NCBI GenBank assembly: GCA_037178975.1
Contig: JASJZH010000003.1
Location: 3,100,001 to 3,164,000 of the forward strand
Length of the DNA stretch: 64,000 bases
Direction: 5' to 3'
From: Oscheius tipulae
Lineage: Eukaryota > Nematoda > Chromadorea > Rhabditida > Rhabditidae
Part shown: positions 1 to 13,052 of the stretch, piece by piece
How the letters are laid out: each line of letters opens with the position of its first letter
Position numbering within the stretch: the first letter of the stretch is position 1
The notes under the pieces: generated by a model
The model's input: only the letters and a program-made list of their open reading frames with translations
Told to the model about the DNA's origin: nothing
The model's database searches: none
Translations under genes and position numbers: made by a program

Positions 1-1370
1 AAACACCAGCCCAAAAACGCAGACGAAAAACGGACATGAGGCAATTGGATGCTGGTTAGAACCAAAAGGTCCGAGAGAACGACTATAAGAATTAGGCGAG
101 TCCTTGGCTGTTTTGAGACAAAGAAATTCTCGAGGTCAGCCCCTGGAGAGCATCCGCGAGAAAGGGCATCGGCGGCGGCAAAGAACCTTTTTCAAAGTAC
201 TCGGATCATCGATCGTGATCGAGACAAGGTCCAGCTGTCAAACAAACTCGTTTTTTTGAGGGTAGTCAGCAGACTTTCTTTTGGCTGACCTACTTTGGAG
301 TCATTCCCACCTGGTTCTGTTTGGCTTGAATGGTAGGATGGGTCCGGGAGTTCTGTGTTCTTCTCTTCGATCGTCTTGATCGACCGCTGCTTCTCTCGCC
401 TTCCACCTCATCATTCGCTATGACAACATCTGTAACGGGACCTATGTCAACATGGCTACATTGAATGCTCAGCCGAGCAGTCAACGTTTTTTCGTGTGTT
501 TTGTCACGATTGAAAGAGAAGGACTGTGTTTTCAACTTTGCTGCTAAACAGACTATGTTCTGAGTTTCTTGTCCCTACAAGCTCACCTGGATCCGAATTC
601 GGCATCAAACAACCGAAAGAACCAACCTGAAAACTGTCTGTGTTAAGAGAAAGATTAATATAGTCGGAGATACAAACCCGGAAAGACTAGTCCAAAGGTT
701 CTGTTTTGCATCCGAACCACCTGGCTTGGATGCTATTGGCGCCTGCGCGCACAACAACAACAACGACAACATTCGGTACGGTAAGGGCTTGACTATTGTT
801 GAGAGCAAGATGGATGATTGTTGAGGCTATGGACAAGGGCTGTTCGAAAACGGACAGGCTTTCAGAGCACGGGGGTTTGATTCCGGGTAATTATAACCGT
901 GGTTTTGATACTCCCGGGTCAGAAACAGTCAGACTGATAACAAATAACCAACAATATAGAAGGCAGATGACGAGAAAGCTGCAATGGAACACGGGAGAGC
1001 AGTCACGGGGTCCGCTCAGCTGAGTGCCGCTCTCTGTGTCTCTCCAGCTGCCTGTCTCCTTCTACTCTTTGTAGTATTGCCTCTCCGCTTGCCCAACACT
1101 CTTTTCGACTCCACTAACCAGTCGCCTCCATCAGGCATCAGCTGTTTACTGGTGTCCATCCATTCGGGGACGGCCTTCTACGATGGTCAGTAGGGGAAAG
1201 ACACCTTGTACAGTTGAAGGGCTCAATGTAGGGAAGTGTATACTATTGGAGAACCTGAAGAAAGTTTATGGTTGATCTTTGTACGAGTAAGGAAGAAAGA
1301 GAACACACTATGTTCGTTCGAAAGAGATTTCAACATTGGAGAACGCATCCAGCGAAGTTTTCGGTAGTGG
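1..1370. other. No gene recognised
   Basis: I see no gene here. Open frames are short, lack family resemblance and do not chain through plausible splice sites on either strand. The stretch lies just outside the left inverted repeat of a decayed transposon. Confidence 0.5.
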
Positions 1371-1545
1371 AGGCATCACGGTTCAAATCCTTCAGTACGC
1401 AATTTTGCGTCAAGACGTACTTTTGCGTATTTTCCGTCATTTTCGTCCTTTCTTTCGTTGTTGCTATATTTCTTGCACTTTTTTTGCCTATTTTAATGCT
1501 TTTCTCGTCTATTTAGACCTTTCTGACTTCAAATAACAGTTTTCA
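1371..1545 (+). repeat. Left copy of long inverted repeat
   Basis: This copy begins GGCATCACGGTTCAAATCCT and ends near CAAATAACAGTTTTCA. Its reverse complement recurs at 3368-3530 with scattered substitutions and a few small indels in the middle. The best conserved stretches are around CGTCCTTTCTTTCGTTGTTG and TATTTAGACCTTTCTGACTT. It is read here as the left end of the transposon remnant. Confidence 0.8.
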
Positions 1546-2019
1546 ACAATCTTTACTGGAAAAATGGAGTGGAACGAATGCGATTTTGTTATTAAAAGAC
1601 ATTAATAGAAAATCTCCTTGTTTGTTGATTCCTGCGACTATCTGCTGATTTAGGAGATGAACAGACGGGATCCGAAACTCACGAAGGTACATATAAAGAT
1701 GTCCAGGTGTCCAGTCCCTCGAGTAGTTGTCAGGAGCTTGGCCTTATCGCTGCTCCTCCTGCCATCCCTGAAAGACCTTTGTTCTTTGCTAATGTTGATC
1801 GTGTCGATAGACCGACCTTGAAGGTAGTTCTCTTCCTCTACTAGACAGTAAAATAGTATAGGTTCGTCCTTCGAATTGCACATGATGGCTGACTGTGAGC
1901 TGTCCAAACCTGGGCTTATTTACTGATAATTTAACTTGTCTTTTCCGTGAGAAGCTCCCCTTAGGTCAAGTTATATCCGCGAAATTACTCTTCCAAAACT
2001 TCACAACCCGATCCTGTAA

Positions 2020-2475
2020 GAGGAACGGGAGGTGTTGACGTCGACGAGTTACCTCCATAGTAAGCTCAGAGGGAACAGGAGAAGACACATGGCCGGAAAT
2101 GCCGTCATTCCCAATGGAACCCATGCCAACAATTATCTGAGGGACGATTCCAAGGTTTCTGAGAACTGAGATCTTTTCTGACTTTCTGTTCATGGATTTT
2201 TGGAATGATCGACCAAGGAGACAAGACTATTCTACGTTCCTGGCAGAACTGGACAGACCCTCTATCCCCTCTTCCGCAGACATGTGTTCCTTCGTGCCAC
2301 CCGTTACTCGGACGAATGGATCACCTATAAGCGACTCAGACTTATGGGCTATGAACATTCGCTTGTGAATCATTCGAGATGGTTTAAAAACCCCATTACT
2401 GGAGCTCACGCACAGCGCATCGAAAGAGTCTGGCGTCAGCTGAAAGATGAACAACTTCATCGTGCCTCTGGTGTT
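2020..2475 (+). pseudogene. Merlin/ISXO2-like transposase remnant
   Basis: Three pieces in different frames line up in order with an ISXO2-like DDE transposase. Around 2020-2050 there is GGVDVDE, which fits the first catalytic aspartate block and runs into stops. Around 2193-2228 there is WIFGMIDQGDKT, the conserved WxFG strand. From about 2225 the frame shifts to LFYVPGRTGQTL, then SDEW (second catalytic aspartate), GYEHSLVNHS, NPITGAHAQ and RIERVWRQLK, which holds the catalytic glutamate. Canonical family members carry VNHS...F..P.TGAHTQ.IE..W in this place, so the last piece is the firmest evidence. At least one frameshift and several stop codons separate the blocks, so it is dead. The family call is from remembered motifs. 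Confidence 0.7.
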
Positions 2476-2605
2476 CGTCTCTCCACCATCGACTTCCATC
2501 TCTCCTACCCCTGGTGTACGGCAAGCGCAAAGTCCAAAATCCCTTCTTGCATCTCGTAGATCTCGTTCACGAGAACTGCCCTCTTATCTAGTATAAAATG
2601 TCCTC

Positions 2606-2631
2606 GCGTCTCTGTCTGTCTGTCTGTCTGA
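2606..2631. repeat. GTCT microsatellite
   Basis: Short tandem array of the tetranucleotide CTGT/GTCT, about five units, inside the transposon remnant. Confidence 0.85.
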
Positions 2632-2643
2632 AGCCCTAATTGC

Positions 2644-2679
2644 CAATTAGTGTGCACTATTTTGTGCGCACACTAATTG
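2644..2679. repeat. Perfect 12-base inverted repeat
   Basis: CAATTAGTGTGC and its exact reverse complement GCACACTAATTG are separated by 12 bases. The structure could fold into a short hairpin. It lies in non-coding DNA inside the transposon remnant and I see no associated gene. Confidence 0.8.
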
Positions 2680-2914
2680 TTTGCAAGTCGAGTCAGTTTG
2701 GGGATAGCTTTTTTGAAAGAATGTTGTTTCTGTCAGGGTAGCTCAACTGGCGCGAGAAATGCGGACAGGTTGAAGTGGGAGGAAAGGGTCACGACAGTTG
2801 GATAGAATTGAATAGAAACCGGGCAAAGTTCAAAGGTATCAGAGGATATAACTGTCATTGAGCTCCCCAGAGACGTTAGCAATACTTGGACAGGGAGTTG
2901 GGGTGTGTCGAGAG

Positions 2915-3285
2915 ATAGAAAACGGGTTCAAAGGGTGAGAAGAAGATTCAAAAGATAGGAAGTAGGATATAATGGTAGGGAAGAGGGTTCAAAAGGTAAA
3001 AAGTGAGTTTAAAGAGTGGAAGAGGGTTCGAGGGATAGGAAATGGGTTCAAAGGGTGGGAAGTGGGTTTAATTCAAGGAGATTGGGTTCAAAAAGTGAAA
3101 GGGAAATGGGATGGCACGTTTTTCGAGGAGTGGGAAGTGGGTACAAGGGTAAGAGAATCTGTTTATAGAATAAGAAATGGGTTCAAAGAATGGGAAGTGA
3201 CTTGGGATATAGGAAGTGGGTTAGAAGAAAGGTAAGTGGATTCAGGGGTTTTTGACGAATTGGAAGTGGGTTCAATGAGCCCCGA
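2915..3285 (+). repeat. Degenerate purine-rich minisatellite
   Basis: An irregular tandem array with units of roughly 20-26 bases built from GGGTTCAAAGGGTGGGAAGT and variants (GGTTCAAAAGGT, GGAAGTGGG). The plus strand is almost entirely A and G, with regularly placed TTCA or TTTA. Units have drifted, so copy number is uncertain, of the order of fifteen. Open frames through it are by-products of the composition. Confidence 0.75.
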
Positions 3286-3367
3286 AGGGGCGTAGCCTAA
3301 CTTGTCTACTAGACGTTTCTAGTCAATTATCTCGTTATCCACTGGAATATTGTTGTTTTTTTTTCGA

Positions 3368-3530
3368 TGAAAACTGTTATTTGAAGTCAGAAAGGTCTAA
3401 ATAGGCGAGAAAAGCAATAAACTAGACAGAAATATAGCAACAACGAAAGAAAGGACGAGAATGACGAGAAATACGCAAAAGAACGTCACGATGCAAAATT
3501 GCGTGCTGAAGAATTTGAACTGTGATGCCT
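3368..3530 (-). repeat. Right copy of long inverted repeat
   Basis: Reverse-complement partner of 1371-1545. On the minus strand it reads GGCATCACAGTTCAAATTCT through to CAAATAACAGTTTTCA. Together the two copies bracket the transposase remnant. Confidence 0.8.
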
Positions 3531-3814
3531 TTTTTACTACTACCAAGTTTTTATAAATTTGGAGTAAAAATTTAAATAAGCCGCGCATTTGCTGAAGCGG
3601 TCCCGCTATAAAACTACAGGAGCCGGTATAGGGTACCATCGCTCCGTTTCGCCACGTTTTCCCAGAAATTTTTTTTTCATTATTTTTCTTGACTTTTGTT
3701 TCTAGAATAATAACTAGAAGCTTTTGAAAAGTTACTGTTGTGAACTATTTCTTTTTTATTTTACTACGTTAATTTCGTCTTTATGAAGTGTTACAACGCT
3801 TGTTTCAGCACCAC

Positions 3815-5852
3815 ATGCCTGATTCTGACAGTTACGAGGAAACCGATGACGAAGTACGCGTTTTTTGCAGCTCTCTTAGCTGTATTTTTAGATGAAGGTT
3901 ACGCCTTCACATCCCCTACCACCTGCAAACTCAAACCAGATGATAGGCAAGGCTCCGCGTTCTCCGTCGCCCGAGAAATTCTGCCTGAAGAAGGTGAAAG
4001 TTGAAGCTCTATCGCCCGCGAAGGAAATCTCTACAAATCCGGGACTCGAAGTTCCACGTTCTCCGTCGCCCGTACAGATCAGTCTGAGACAAGTGAAGGT
4101 CGAGGTTTCGAGTCCTCCGCCGCCTCCAAAGAGCAGCCTTAAGAAGGTGAAAAGTTACCAGATAGACGAGGATCTAGTCAAGTACTTCGAGCACATGGAC
4201 GAATACTATGTTTGGTCACACAAGTCGGAAATGAAACGCGAAGAGGAAATCTACGAGCGCAAGTTGAAGTACGAAGAAAAGCTCAACAGGTTTGCACCAT
4301 TTTCCTTGTTTTTAGGTGCTTTTTCAGACAGAGAATTCTGGAGGAACTAGAGAAGCAGACTCGTCCACTGAAAGTGAAAAAACGCGCACGAGATATGTCC
4401 AGTGATGACGAGAAAGACAAACCAACGCGAAAGCTCTATCGTACCAGAGTCAGACAAAGACGTGTGCTCTTGTTACTACCCTGTGAAACCTTGAAGTTTC
4501 AGGTTCGAAGCTGGGTGTGAATGACATTTTCGGAGCAGATATTTCATCGTCCGACGGCGATTCCTCCGAAGAACATAGCTCTCGCGAGGCCCTGGTTCCC
4601 GCTCATTGTGAGCTGAATCAAATCAGTAGTTCTGAGGAGGATGACATGCTGGCAAAGCCCGACAAACCTCGCATTCAAACGGAAGAGTCACTCCCTCTTA
4701 CAGAAGTCCAACTCAAAGAAGCTATGCTCACACGTAGTCAATTGGCTCGAATTGTTCACGCTCCGTTCTTCTCCGAAGTCGTCACCGGAGCCTACGTGAT
4801 TGTTCGTGTAGGAAAGATGAAAAATCTTCCTCCCACCATTGTCAGTTTTCAACTTTTCGGTTTCATTACATTTTAGATCGCCGAGGTCGTCAAAGTTATG
4901 CATTCTGCTAAAGTATATGATCTCGAAAATACGAGAACTGACAAGACGATGACTATCCGATTCGGTAATCTTTGTTTTAGAATACATAAGTTTGTCACTT
5001 TGTAGGGAACTTTGTAGGAAACTTCCGTTTAATGTTTGTCTCTGGGAGCTTGAACTTCGAGAATGGTCTCTTTGAAGAATTCCTTAAACGAGCGACTGAT
5101 ATGGTAAGCAGTTTGCATAATTCAAAAACCGTATTTTACAGAGATCAGTTCCGGACGTGGACACAATCATGGCTAAGAAGAAGCAGATACACGAGGCAAT
5201 GACCCATCGGTACACAAATCAGGAGATTGACAAAATGATGGCGGAGAAGAAACGGTTCAATAAACTGAGCCAGAACCGCGGTACTAGAAAATCGGAGCTG
5301 TTGAACAGATTGCGTTTTGCAAAGGAAAATGGAATCGAGGGCGAAATTCGCCGTCTGGAAGAAGAAGTGAACAAGTTGGATCAGAACGAAAATTGTGATG
5401 CTACAGTTCGTTGTTTCTTTCTCCTTTTTCGCATGCTGATTTTAGGAGCGTAAAGAGATTCGTAGCAATCTTTTAGAGACTATTATAAGTCGCAGAGAAA
5501 TGGGATACGGACTCGGGAGTCGCCATTCCGACACCACGGCCACTAGAACGGTAGAGTGATTTTCTAGCAAACCTTTCTCTTGTAGCCGAACTTCTCTAAG
5601 ATGGACGATGATGATCCGTTTACCCGTAAGAAGCTTCGCGGGAGAGTCGCAACTGGCTCAAGATCCCGAACAGACGTAACTGGTTTGTCCTTTCTCTTTC
5701 TTATCTCACAGTTACTTTCAGATGAAAGTATGTCTCCCAAGGAGGAAAATATAGTCGGAAAACATCCCGTTGCCGCCAAATTTGACTACTTCAAACTCTA
5801 CGAACAGATTAGCTTCGACTTCAATCCCGGCCATCATTCGCAAAATTTCTAG
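3815..5852 (+). CDS. rtf1: RTF1, Paf1 complex subunit with Plus3 domain
   Basis: RTF1 works in the nucleus with the Paf1 complex on elongating RNA polymerase II and promotes histone H2B ubiquitination. The hand-built model has many exons and short introns. The first exon encodes MPDSDSYEETDDE and its ATG lies seven bases after TGTTTCAG, a likely trans-splice acceptor. A long charged N-terminal half with SPSP motifs is followed by the Plus3 domain (from about 4690), with LTRSQLARIVHAPFF, VTGAYVIVRVG and, after an intron, AEVVKVMHSAKVYDL, where human RTF1 has LTRHKLERWCHMPFF, VTGCFVRIG and VVETAKVYQL. A coiled-coil segment (HRYTNQEIDKMMAEKKRF) and the conserved DDPFTRK motif near the C-terminus complete the protein. 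The next gene starts about 155 bases downstream on the same strand. Confidence 0.9.
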
Positions 5853-6007
5853 TTGGAAAGCTCTGCTCTCATATTTCTGTGTTATTGTGCTTCTTTATGT
5901 TTGTGATGAAAATTCTTATCCAATTTTTGTTTTCTCGGTTCGAATATTCGATTCCATTATCTCTCGTTCCCGTGTATTTATAAATGTGCTAATTGCCTTA
6001 TCTAGGA

Positions 6008-7099
6008 ATGATCAAATCGCCTGTGATTTTTCGACGGTTTTTGTTCAGGTACCTCCGTGTTTTTTTTTGTGTAGCGACTTTCAGACCAGTTGGTGCAGTC
6101 GCTGATTTTGCCAACGACTTGGCAATTTCTTACATCTCCCACCTGCTGAGAGATGGTGAGCAGCAGAAGGCGTGTAGGCTAGCCACAAAGCTTCAAAAGA
6201 CCGTGGCTCCTCTCAATCCGGACAGCATTGAAAAGGTAAACCCTGTACCAGTCATTGCATTGATCTGTATTCTAGATTTGTCGTCTGACAGTCCGGAACG
6301 ATGCCGCAAAGATGGACGATCTGGGCAACTTCTTTCAAAAGGTGTTGCACAAGGATGAGGGCAAGTTGCTTAAAAAGATCGAGCTGGATCTCCTTCTGGA
6401 ACAGTATACTGTTTCTTCCTATCCTTTTATTTCCAATTTTAGGGGAAATGCCGCTGAAGCTTACGAGAAGTCTGTCGAATATAGTAAGGAAATTAAAGGC
6501 GCTTTCTACCAAATTGATCTCTTCTTCGCTGCCTTCAATCGCAACGACCAGGAGGCTGTGAAGAAGATCTACAAGTATGTCAGTAATACTCACGGAGCCA
6601 AAGCTGCCATCCTGGATCTCTCTTTCGCTATGACGGTCAAAGGAGACGAGAAACTCAAGGCAGCTGCTGAGTTCCTGCTCACTGTATGTGCCTTTTATTT
6701 AAGTTCTGTTTACACTTCAGACGAACGAGGGCCTTACTATCACTCCCAGTAAGCTGAGTTTTTTCTGCGACAAAGCAATCAAGTTGGATAGAACCGAGGG
6801 TTTTGAACGGCTGCTTATCGCCTACTATGAGAAGCATATCGCAACACTAAGTTACCTTCTGGATACTGCCAACAAACTATGCACGTTTTACAGTAAGCTC
6901 ACTTGCTTTCCTTGATATAACCCCATTTTCAGTGAGGAAAGGACGATATAGTGATGCTGTTCGATTCGAAAAGACGCTCCGTGCGGCTAATTTTACTGTA
7001 GATGAGACGCTTTCGAAGATGTTCAAAAGGGCCCGAAACCTTGATGAAGAGGCACAGAAGAGAGAGGCCATAAGAGCCGTAGAGGCAGCTGCTGACTGA
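6008..7099 (+). CDS. Helical-repeat protein with probable mitochondrial presequence
   Basis: I do not recognise a definite orthologue. The model gives about 330 residues in six exons. The start is ATG at 6008, three bases after TTATCTAG. The first exon (MIKSPVIFRRFLF, joined to RPVGA) is basic and hydrophobic with no acidic residues, which suits a mitochondrial targeting peptide. The remainder is alpha-helical with repeated pairs such as LLRDGEQQKACRLATKLQ, GNAAEAYEKSVEYSKE and RKGRYSDAVRFEKTLRAA, reminiscent of pentatricopeptide or TPR hairpins; an LRPPRC-like or small PPR protein is possible. It ends in a charged helix, RAVEAAAD. It lies about 155 bases after RTF1 on the same strand and may be the second gene of an operon. 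Confidence 0.7.
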
Positions 7100-8036
7100 A
7101 ATTGTTATGAACTGGTTGTTTTTGAATGAACTTGTTTTCCAGGTGGGCTCGGAACAGGGGAGATCGAGAGAAATTTATTAAAGTCTATTTGTTTCCTTGC
7201 TACTTCTCTGCCGGTGGCACGAACGGGAGTCCCGAGTCCAGTTGGCTCGGCTGTTAGTGTAGGCCTTGTCCGGATTGGTGATGTTCATCTTCTGCAAATC
7301 GTGTTCTTCTCCTGTTCAGGCACATTGGTCAGTTCGGTGACGTTGCCAGTCAATTTAGCAGCAGCGATTTGACAAGTTTCGGGGGTTACTTCTCCAGTTT
7401 AGAGTCTTTTTTCATCTCGGATTTCGAGGCGACTTCCACGCTCAGTCTGTTCTTCGCCATCTTGGAAGGGCATGTCTCCCGGCTTGAGCGGCTGTTTCGG
7501 ACGACTACCGCTTTGTCACTCGGAATGCCATCTACTTCAGACCGTTCTCATCCAACTTCACCGGAGTTTTTGGTTGTTTCTTTTCTTGAGGGGCCACTTT
7601 CTGAAACCCAGAGACTTTCGGACAATAAGACGGATTACCTTTATCCTTGATTGCTCACTGCCCCTCTTCTTCGAGCTCTTCGCAATACTCGACGGCATCC
7701 GTTTGTTTTTTTTCCTTCTACTCGAAACCCTCGTTTTCTGCTGCCACCAAGGTTTTCTGGTTCCCGAGGTAGAAAACTCGCTTTCCACTAGGGCGATTCT
7801 GTACGAAGAAGAGCTAAACAATAACTAAGCTTGTTTTTTTTTAACAAAATTCTCTTTGCATATTCTAGTTACTGTTGATTGTCCTCTGACGAGCAAAACA
7901 CAAAGGTGTTACGAATGTTTATTTCTAACTTTAGTAATGAGGGGTTCAAAAGTATACGACAAAAAAGCACATATAATTGACAGGAATCGTGAGGAAAATA
8001 TCACAGGAAAAGGGGTCAATATGAGAAAAGTCGGAT
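7100..8036. other. Intergenic, with a doubtful charged ORF on the minus strand
   Basis: No conserved gene is seen. On the minus strand (about 7560-7821) there is an open frame rich in lysine, arginine and serine that could continue through short introns to about 7400. It has no recognisable domain and its start is unclear. It may be a fast-evolving disordered protein or chance, so I do not list it as a gene. Confidence 0.4.
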
Positions 8037-9657
<1,621 letters not shown>

Positions 9658-10064
9658 TCCTTCCTGTCAAATGAACAAATAATTTCAGTAGAACAAGATG
9701 GAAGAAAGCAAAAACCGAAACAAAGCAAAGGCGAAGAGAAAATCTGTAGTGGCAGAAGCTTTTCCGCCTTCTTCTACAGTACACCGAAAAGTGCGGGAAA
9801 AACATCTAATTTGAAGGAGAGTTCAATTCACAGAAAACTGAACCACCACAGAAGCGTGAGATATTGTGCTCGCACAAACTACCCGCTATTTGCATTTCGT
9901 GGCGGGATACTTCCTTCTTCTGCTGCCGGCTGACAGCCAAAAATTAGAAGGAATAAATTTAGCTCCTAGGTGGTAAAACTTTATTCGTTCTGTTCGATAA
10001 AACATGCATAAAATAGAAAAAGAAAAATTCACAGACAATTCCGATAGTCGTATGCAATACAAGT

Positions 10065-11646
10065 TTACAAAACTTCTTTGAGTTTATCAAGGCAACCCTG
10101 TAACATCTGTACTTGGGCTTTTTCATTGTTGATCTCCAGTTCGACGAGTTTCTTCAGATTTCCTTCAAAGGAGGCCACACGACGACGTTTATAGGCAAGA
10201 ATTTCGCTCTTGGCTACCTCGCTGAACCGCTCAAAAGTCTTCATGGCAGCCACTTGTTCCTGTTCAAACTAGAAGACGATTTTTAAAGGAATGCCAAACA
10301 CATACCTTGATAATGTTGCTGTTCTTAGCGCGGGCTTTATCCAGGTTCTTGTTCGCGTTCTCGTAGTTGCCCAAACAGCGAAGACGTCGATAGAAAAGAT
10401 CACGAACAGCCTGTGTATCGCGGCTGAAATACGTCAGCGTGTCCGAAAGTTTCAGTTCTTCGTCGTTGGCGCTTTTCATTTCGATCTGAAGGTACAATAT
10501 CACAAAAACTGAATATGCTCACCTTTCCCATCTTGTCGAAAGTATCACCCACAGCGGGATCAATGAATCTCATGTTTTCACTTGTGGTTCGTGACATGAA
10601 GTCCAACTGAGAATAGAGACCGAGGTAGAAAGACGAACAATCTGAATAAGAGGTGTGCCCGGGCTTCATTGTACCCTCACTTTTTCTAAGACGAACAATC
10701 TTCTCAGCCAACTCGGATGCTTGCGTGATGTGGTGACTGTATTCGACGATGTAGCTTCGTTGCAGTTCAAAGGTATAGTCGACATCTTTGTGACCGCTCA
10801 GGACGAGATGATCAGCTGAAGTAGTGACCTTCTTCCAGAAAGATCCAACAACTTCACGCGTGTTCTTTTGTCGAACATTGAACTGAAGCAGTGGGAGCTC
10901 CTTCAAAAGACGAAATGAACAAACCTCGTTTTCGTACTGAAGGAAGAGCTTGAAATTCTGATCGCGGCGAATGACAGGATGGGCAGCGAGACGCTGCAGA
11001 TAAACTTCGTGCATGCCAACAGTCTTTTTGAACATGGCCAAATACTCCCTAAAAATTTAATGGTGCCAGTCAACGCCAAATATTACTGCTCCAGATCCTG
11101 TTTGTTTCTCACAAACTCTTCCTTAGTCATACTATTCTGCTCAGAAGCAATCTTCAGCAGTTTTTGCTGACACACCTCGAAGTTCGGCTTAGGAGGAGAT
11201 GGAGGAATCTGAGCAAACAATGTTTGACTGTCAAAAAGGGTAGCTAACAATGAAAGCAGCATAGGCCTCAGTCTCTTCCAGTGTGTGATGGAGCCACATG
11301 AACTCTTCGTGATCACGAACAACGGAGAATGTTTCCTTCCAATCCGGCAGCTTGGTAATAGAACGAATGGTATATTTGACCTTTTCCTTTTCCGAAACAG
11401 CGTCCGAAATTTCCACGAGAATAGAGTCTTCTGAATCCAGAACAATTTCTTCCGTGCGGTGCTGAATTACGTTGAAACCCCGCAAAACACAAAGCTAACC
11501 GTTCTCTGATCTGGCGAAGTCTTCTTTTCGAAACTGTCCTTCGGAGGCATGATGACTAGGGGAGGCGGAGTGTAGGGAAGATCAGAAGCAGCTTCCCAAG
11601 TGGAATCAAGCGGATTTGAGAGATTCATCGAGCCGATAACAGCCAT
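10065..11646 (-). CDS. Sorting nexin, SNX5/SNX6/SNX32 type
   Basis: PX-BAR sorting nexin of the endosomal retromer-associated SNX-BAR coat. The start is ATG at 11646, three bases after TTTTTTTAG, giving MAVIGSMNLSN. The PX domain follows (SILVEISDAVSEKEK, then FSVVRDHEEFMWLHHTLEE); the linker IPPSPPKPNFEVCQQKLLKI and SMTKEEFVRNKQDLEQEYL are hallmark SNX5/6 motifs, as is MFKKTVGMHEVYLQRLAAHP. The BAR coiled-coil domain fills the rest and ends with RRVASFEGNLKKLVELEI and LQGCLDKLKEVL, like the SNX5/6 terminus. The phosphoinositide pocket of this subgroup is known to be atypical, so binding should not be assumed. C. elegans has one member, SNX-6. Confidence 0.93.
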
Positions 11647-11914
11647 CTCCTAAAAAAAAAAAGCATCAAACTTCGAATGTTATTAAGACAGTAAATACAC
11701 AAGGAAGATTGTGGAAAGTGGTGACTTACAGTGACACGGTGAGTAAATTGATCTTTTCACAAAAGAAAAAAAAAAAAAAAAACCTAGTTTGGCGCCAAAA
11801 CTGGTTACAGTAACCTTGCGGTTTCTTTGAACGTGTTCCCTAAAATCCATAGACCTAATATTATTTTTTTTGCCTGTTACAATGCAAAATTACCCTCTGG
11901 CCGTTTTCAGAAGT

Positions 11915-12849
11915 ATGGGCTGCGATGACCATTACCGACGGGTCTACCCACCAACTCGAAATTCACGCCATGTTTTTATGCCAGATGGTGATGTCGATGC
12001 AGCAGTTGATCGTGCACTAGAGGAGGCTGAGAATTTCTTCGCGCACCCAGACTTCGAGTAGTTTACATCAGTACACTTGGTCACAAGAATAAGTTCAGCG
12101 ATCAATCGGAACTGGATCGAATTTGCGCCGAAAAGTATGCAGCGAGCCGGGAATACTGCTGCCTCCACGTAAAGGTCATTTTAGTTTGTTTTCTTTGTGA
12201 AGAAGTAATTTTCAGATCCCAGCAGTGATTGTCTTCGTTCTGTGCGCTATTAGCTACTCTCTGAAATACTCGATATATGCTGGAGACTCGGAAATAACGT
12301 GGACAACAAAACTTCTCCAAGTCGATTTTTTCTCTGAAGCAGCAGGAGATGTACGTTTTGTGCCAGGCTGCCAGTAATGCAAATTGCAGCTTACGATCTA
12401 CGGAATTCAAACTGCATGCCTGCTCGGATTCCTCATATCCTTATTAACAAACTTCCGTTACTTTCTTATTCCCTACATGGTGCACCAGGTTCCTCTTCCA
12501 ACGCTTTGTCCTAAATACACGTTTCAGTGGGTGCTGATCATCCTGGAATACATTGTAGCAATCGTCTACATCGTCCTCACAGTAACAGGAAACATGTACA
12601 ACTTTGAGGGACCCGCACACGCCTTTCTACAAAGGTGGAGTAAGATTAGACTAGTGGAAAACATTCGCACTGGAGGTTAGTTAATTTTAGTGCTCTAAAC
12701 GAAACGATCCAGCAACATCCGTACCTCCTGCCATGTTGATCTCTGCCATTGCATTGGGATGCGTGACCCTGAACATCTTCATAGCTTCCATTGTAAAAAG
12801 ACTCTACTATTATCAGAAGTACCGCGCTGCCTATTATAACGTTGTCTAG
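11915..12849 (+). CDS. Four-TM membrane protein, unrecognised
   Basis: About 245 residues in five exons. The start at 11915 (MGCDDHYRRVYPPT) lies four bases after CCGTTTTCAG; an ATG at 11882 is in frame but would put that acceptor inside the coding sequence. A hydrophilic N-terminal domain of about 70 residues is rich in aspartate and glutamate. Four hydrophobic segments follow: around VIVFVLCAISYSLKY, IYGIQTACLLGFLISLL, WVLIILEYIVAIVYIVLTV and LISAIALGCVTLNIFIASI. The tail is short and tyrosine-rich (RLYYYQKYRAAYYNVV). The arrangement resembles tetraspan families but I see no family signature, and no tetraspanin CCG motif. Confidence 0.75.
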
Positions 12850-13052
12850 TTTATCTCTATGCCTCGACCCACATGATCACAATTACTTGTTTTTCATTTG
12901 TTTCCTAACACATGATGCTGTAACTTTCCCCCGCTAGATTGTCTGAATTGAGTCCAACCTCTTTCACACAGTAAAGTTTTCAACCCGGATGTCAGTATAC
13001 ACTAGCAACACGGATAGCCAAGATTTTTATTACTATACCTGATGAGGTCCTC

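Larger units (their letters stand above)
1371..3530. mobile_element. Decayed Merlin/ISXO2-type DNA transposon
   Basis: A broken transposase remnant (about 2020-2475, plus strand) lies between two copies of a roughly 165-base sequence in opposite orientation (1371-1545 and 3368-3530). Long terminal inverted repeats around a DDE transposase are the classic layout of a cut-and-paste transposon, and the protein remnant resembles the ISXO2-like/Merlin (IS1016) group. The transposase is frameshifted and has stop codons, so the element cannot move by itself. I could not see a clear target-site duplication, so the true ends may lie slightly outside these limits. The interior also holds a microsatellite and a purine-rich minisatellite that may be later additions. 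Confidence 0.6.

Noticed and set aside
2972-3235. 87-residue frame rich in V, K, E, W and G.
   Set aside because: It is the translation of the purine-rich minisatellite, not a gene.
3783-4004. Frame with a signal-peptide-like start overlapping RTF1.
   Set aside because: It crosses the RTF1 first intron in another frame; the RTF1 model explains the conserved sequence.
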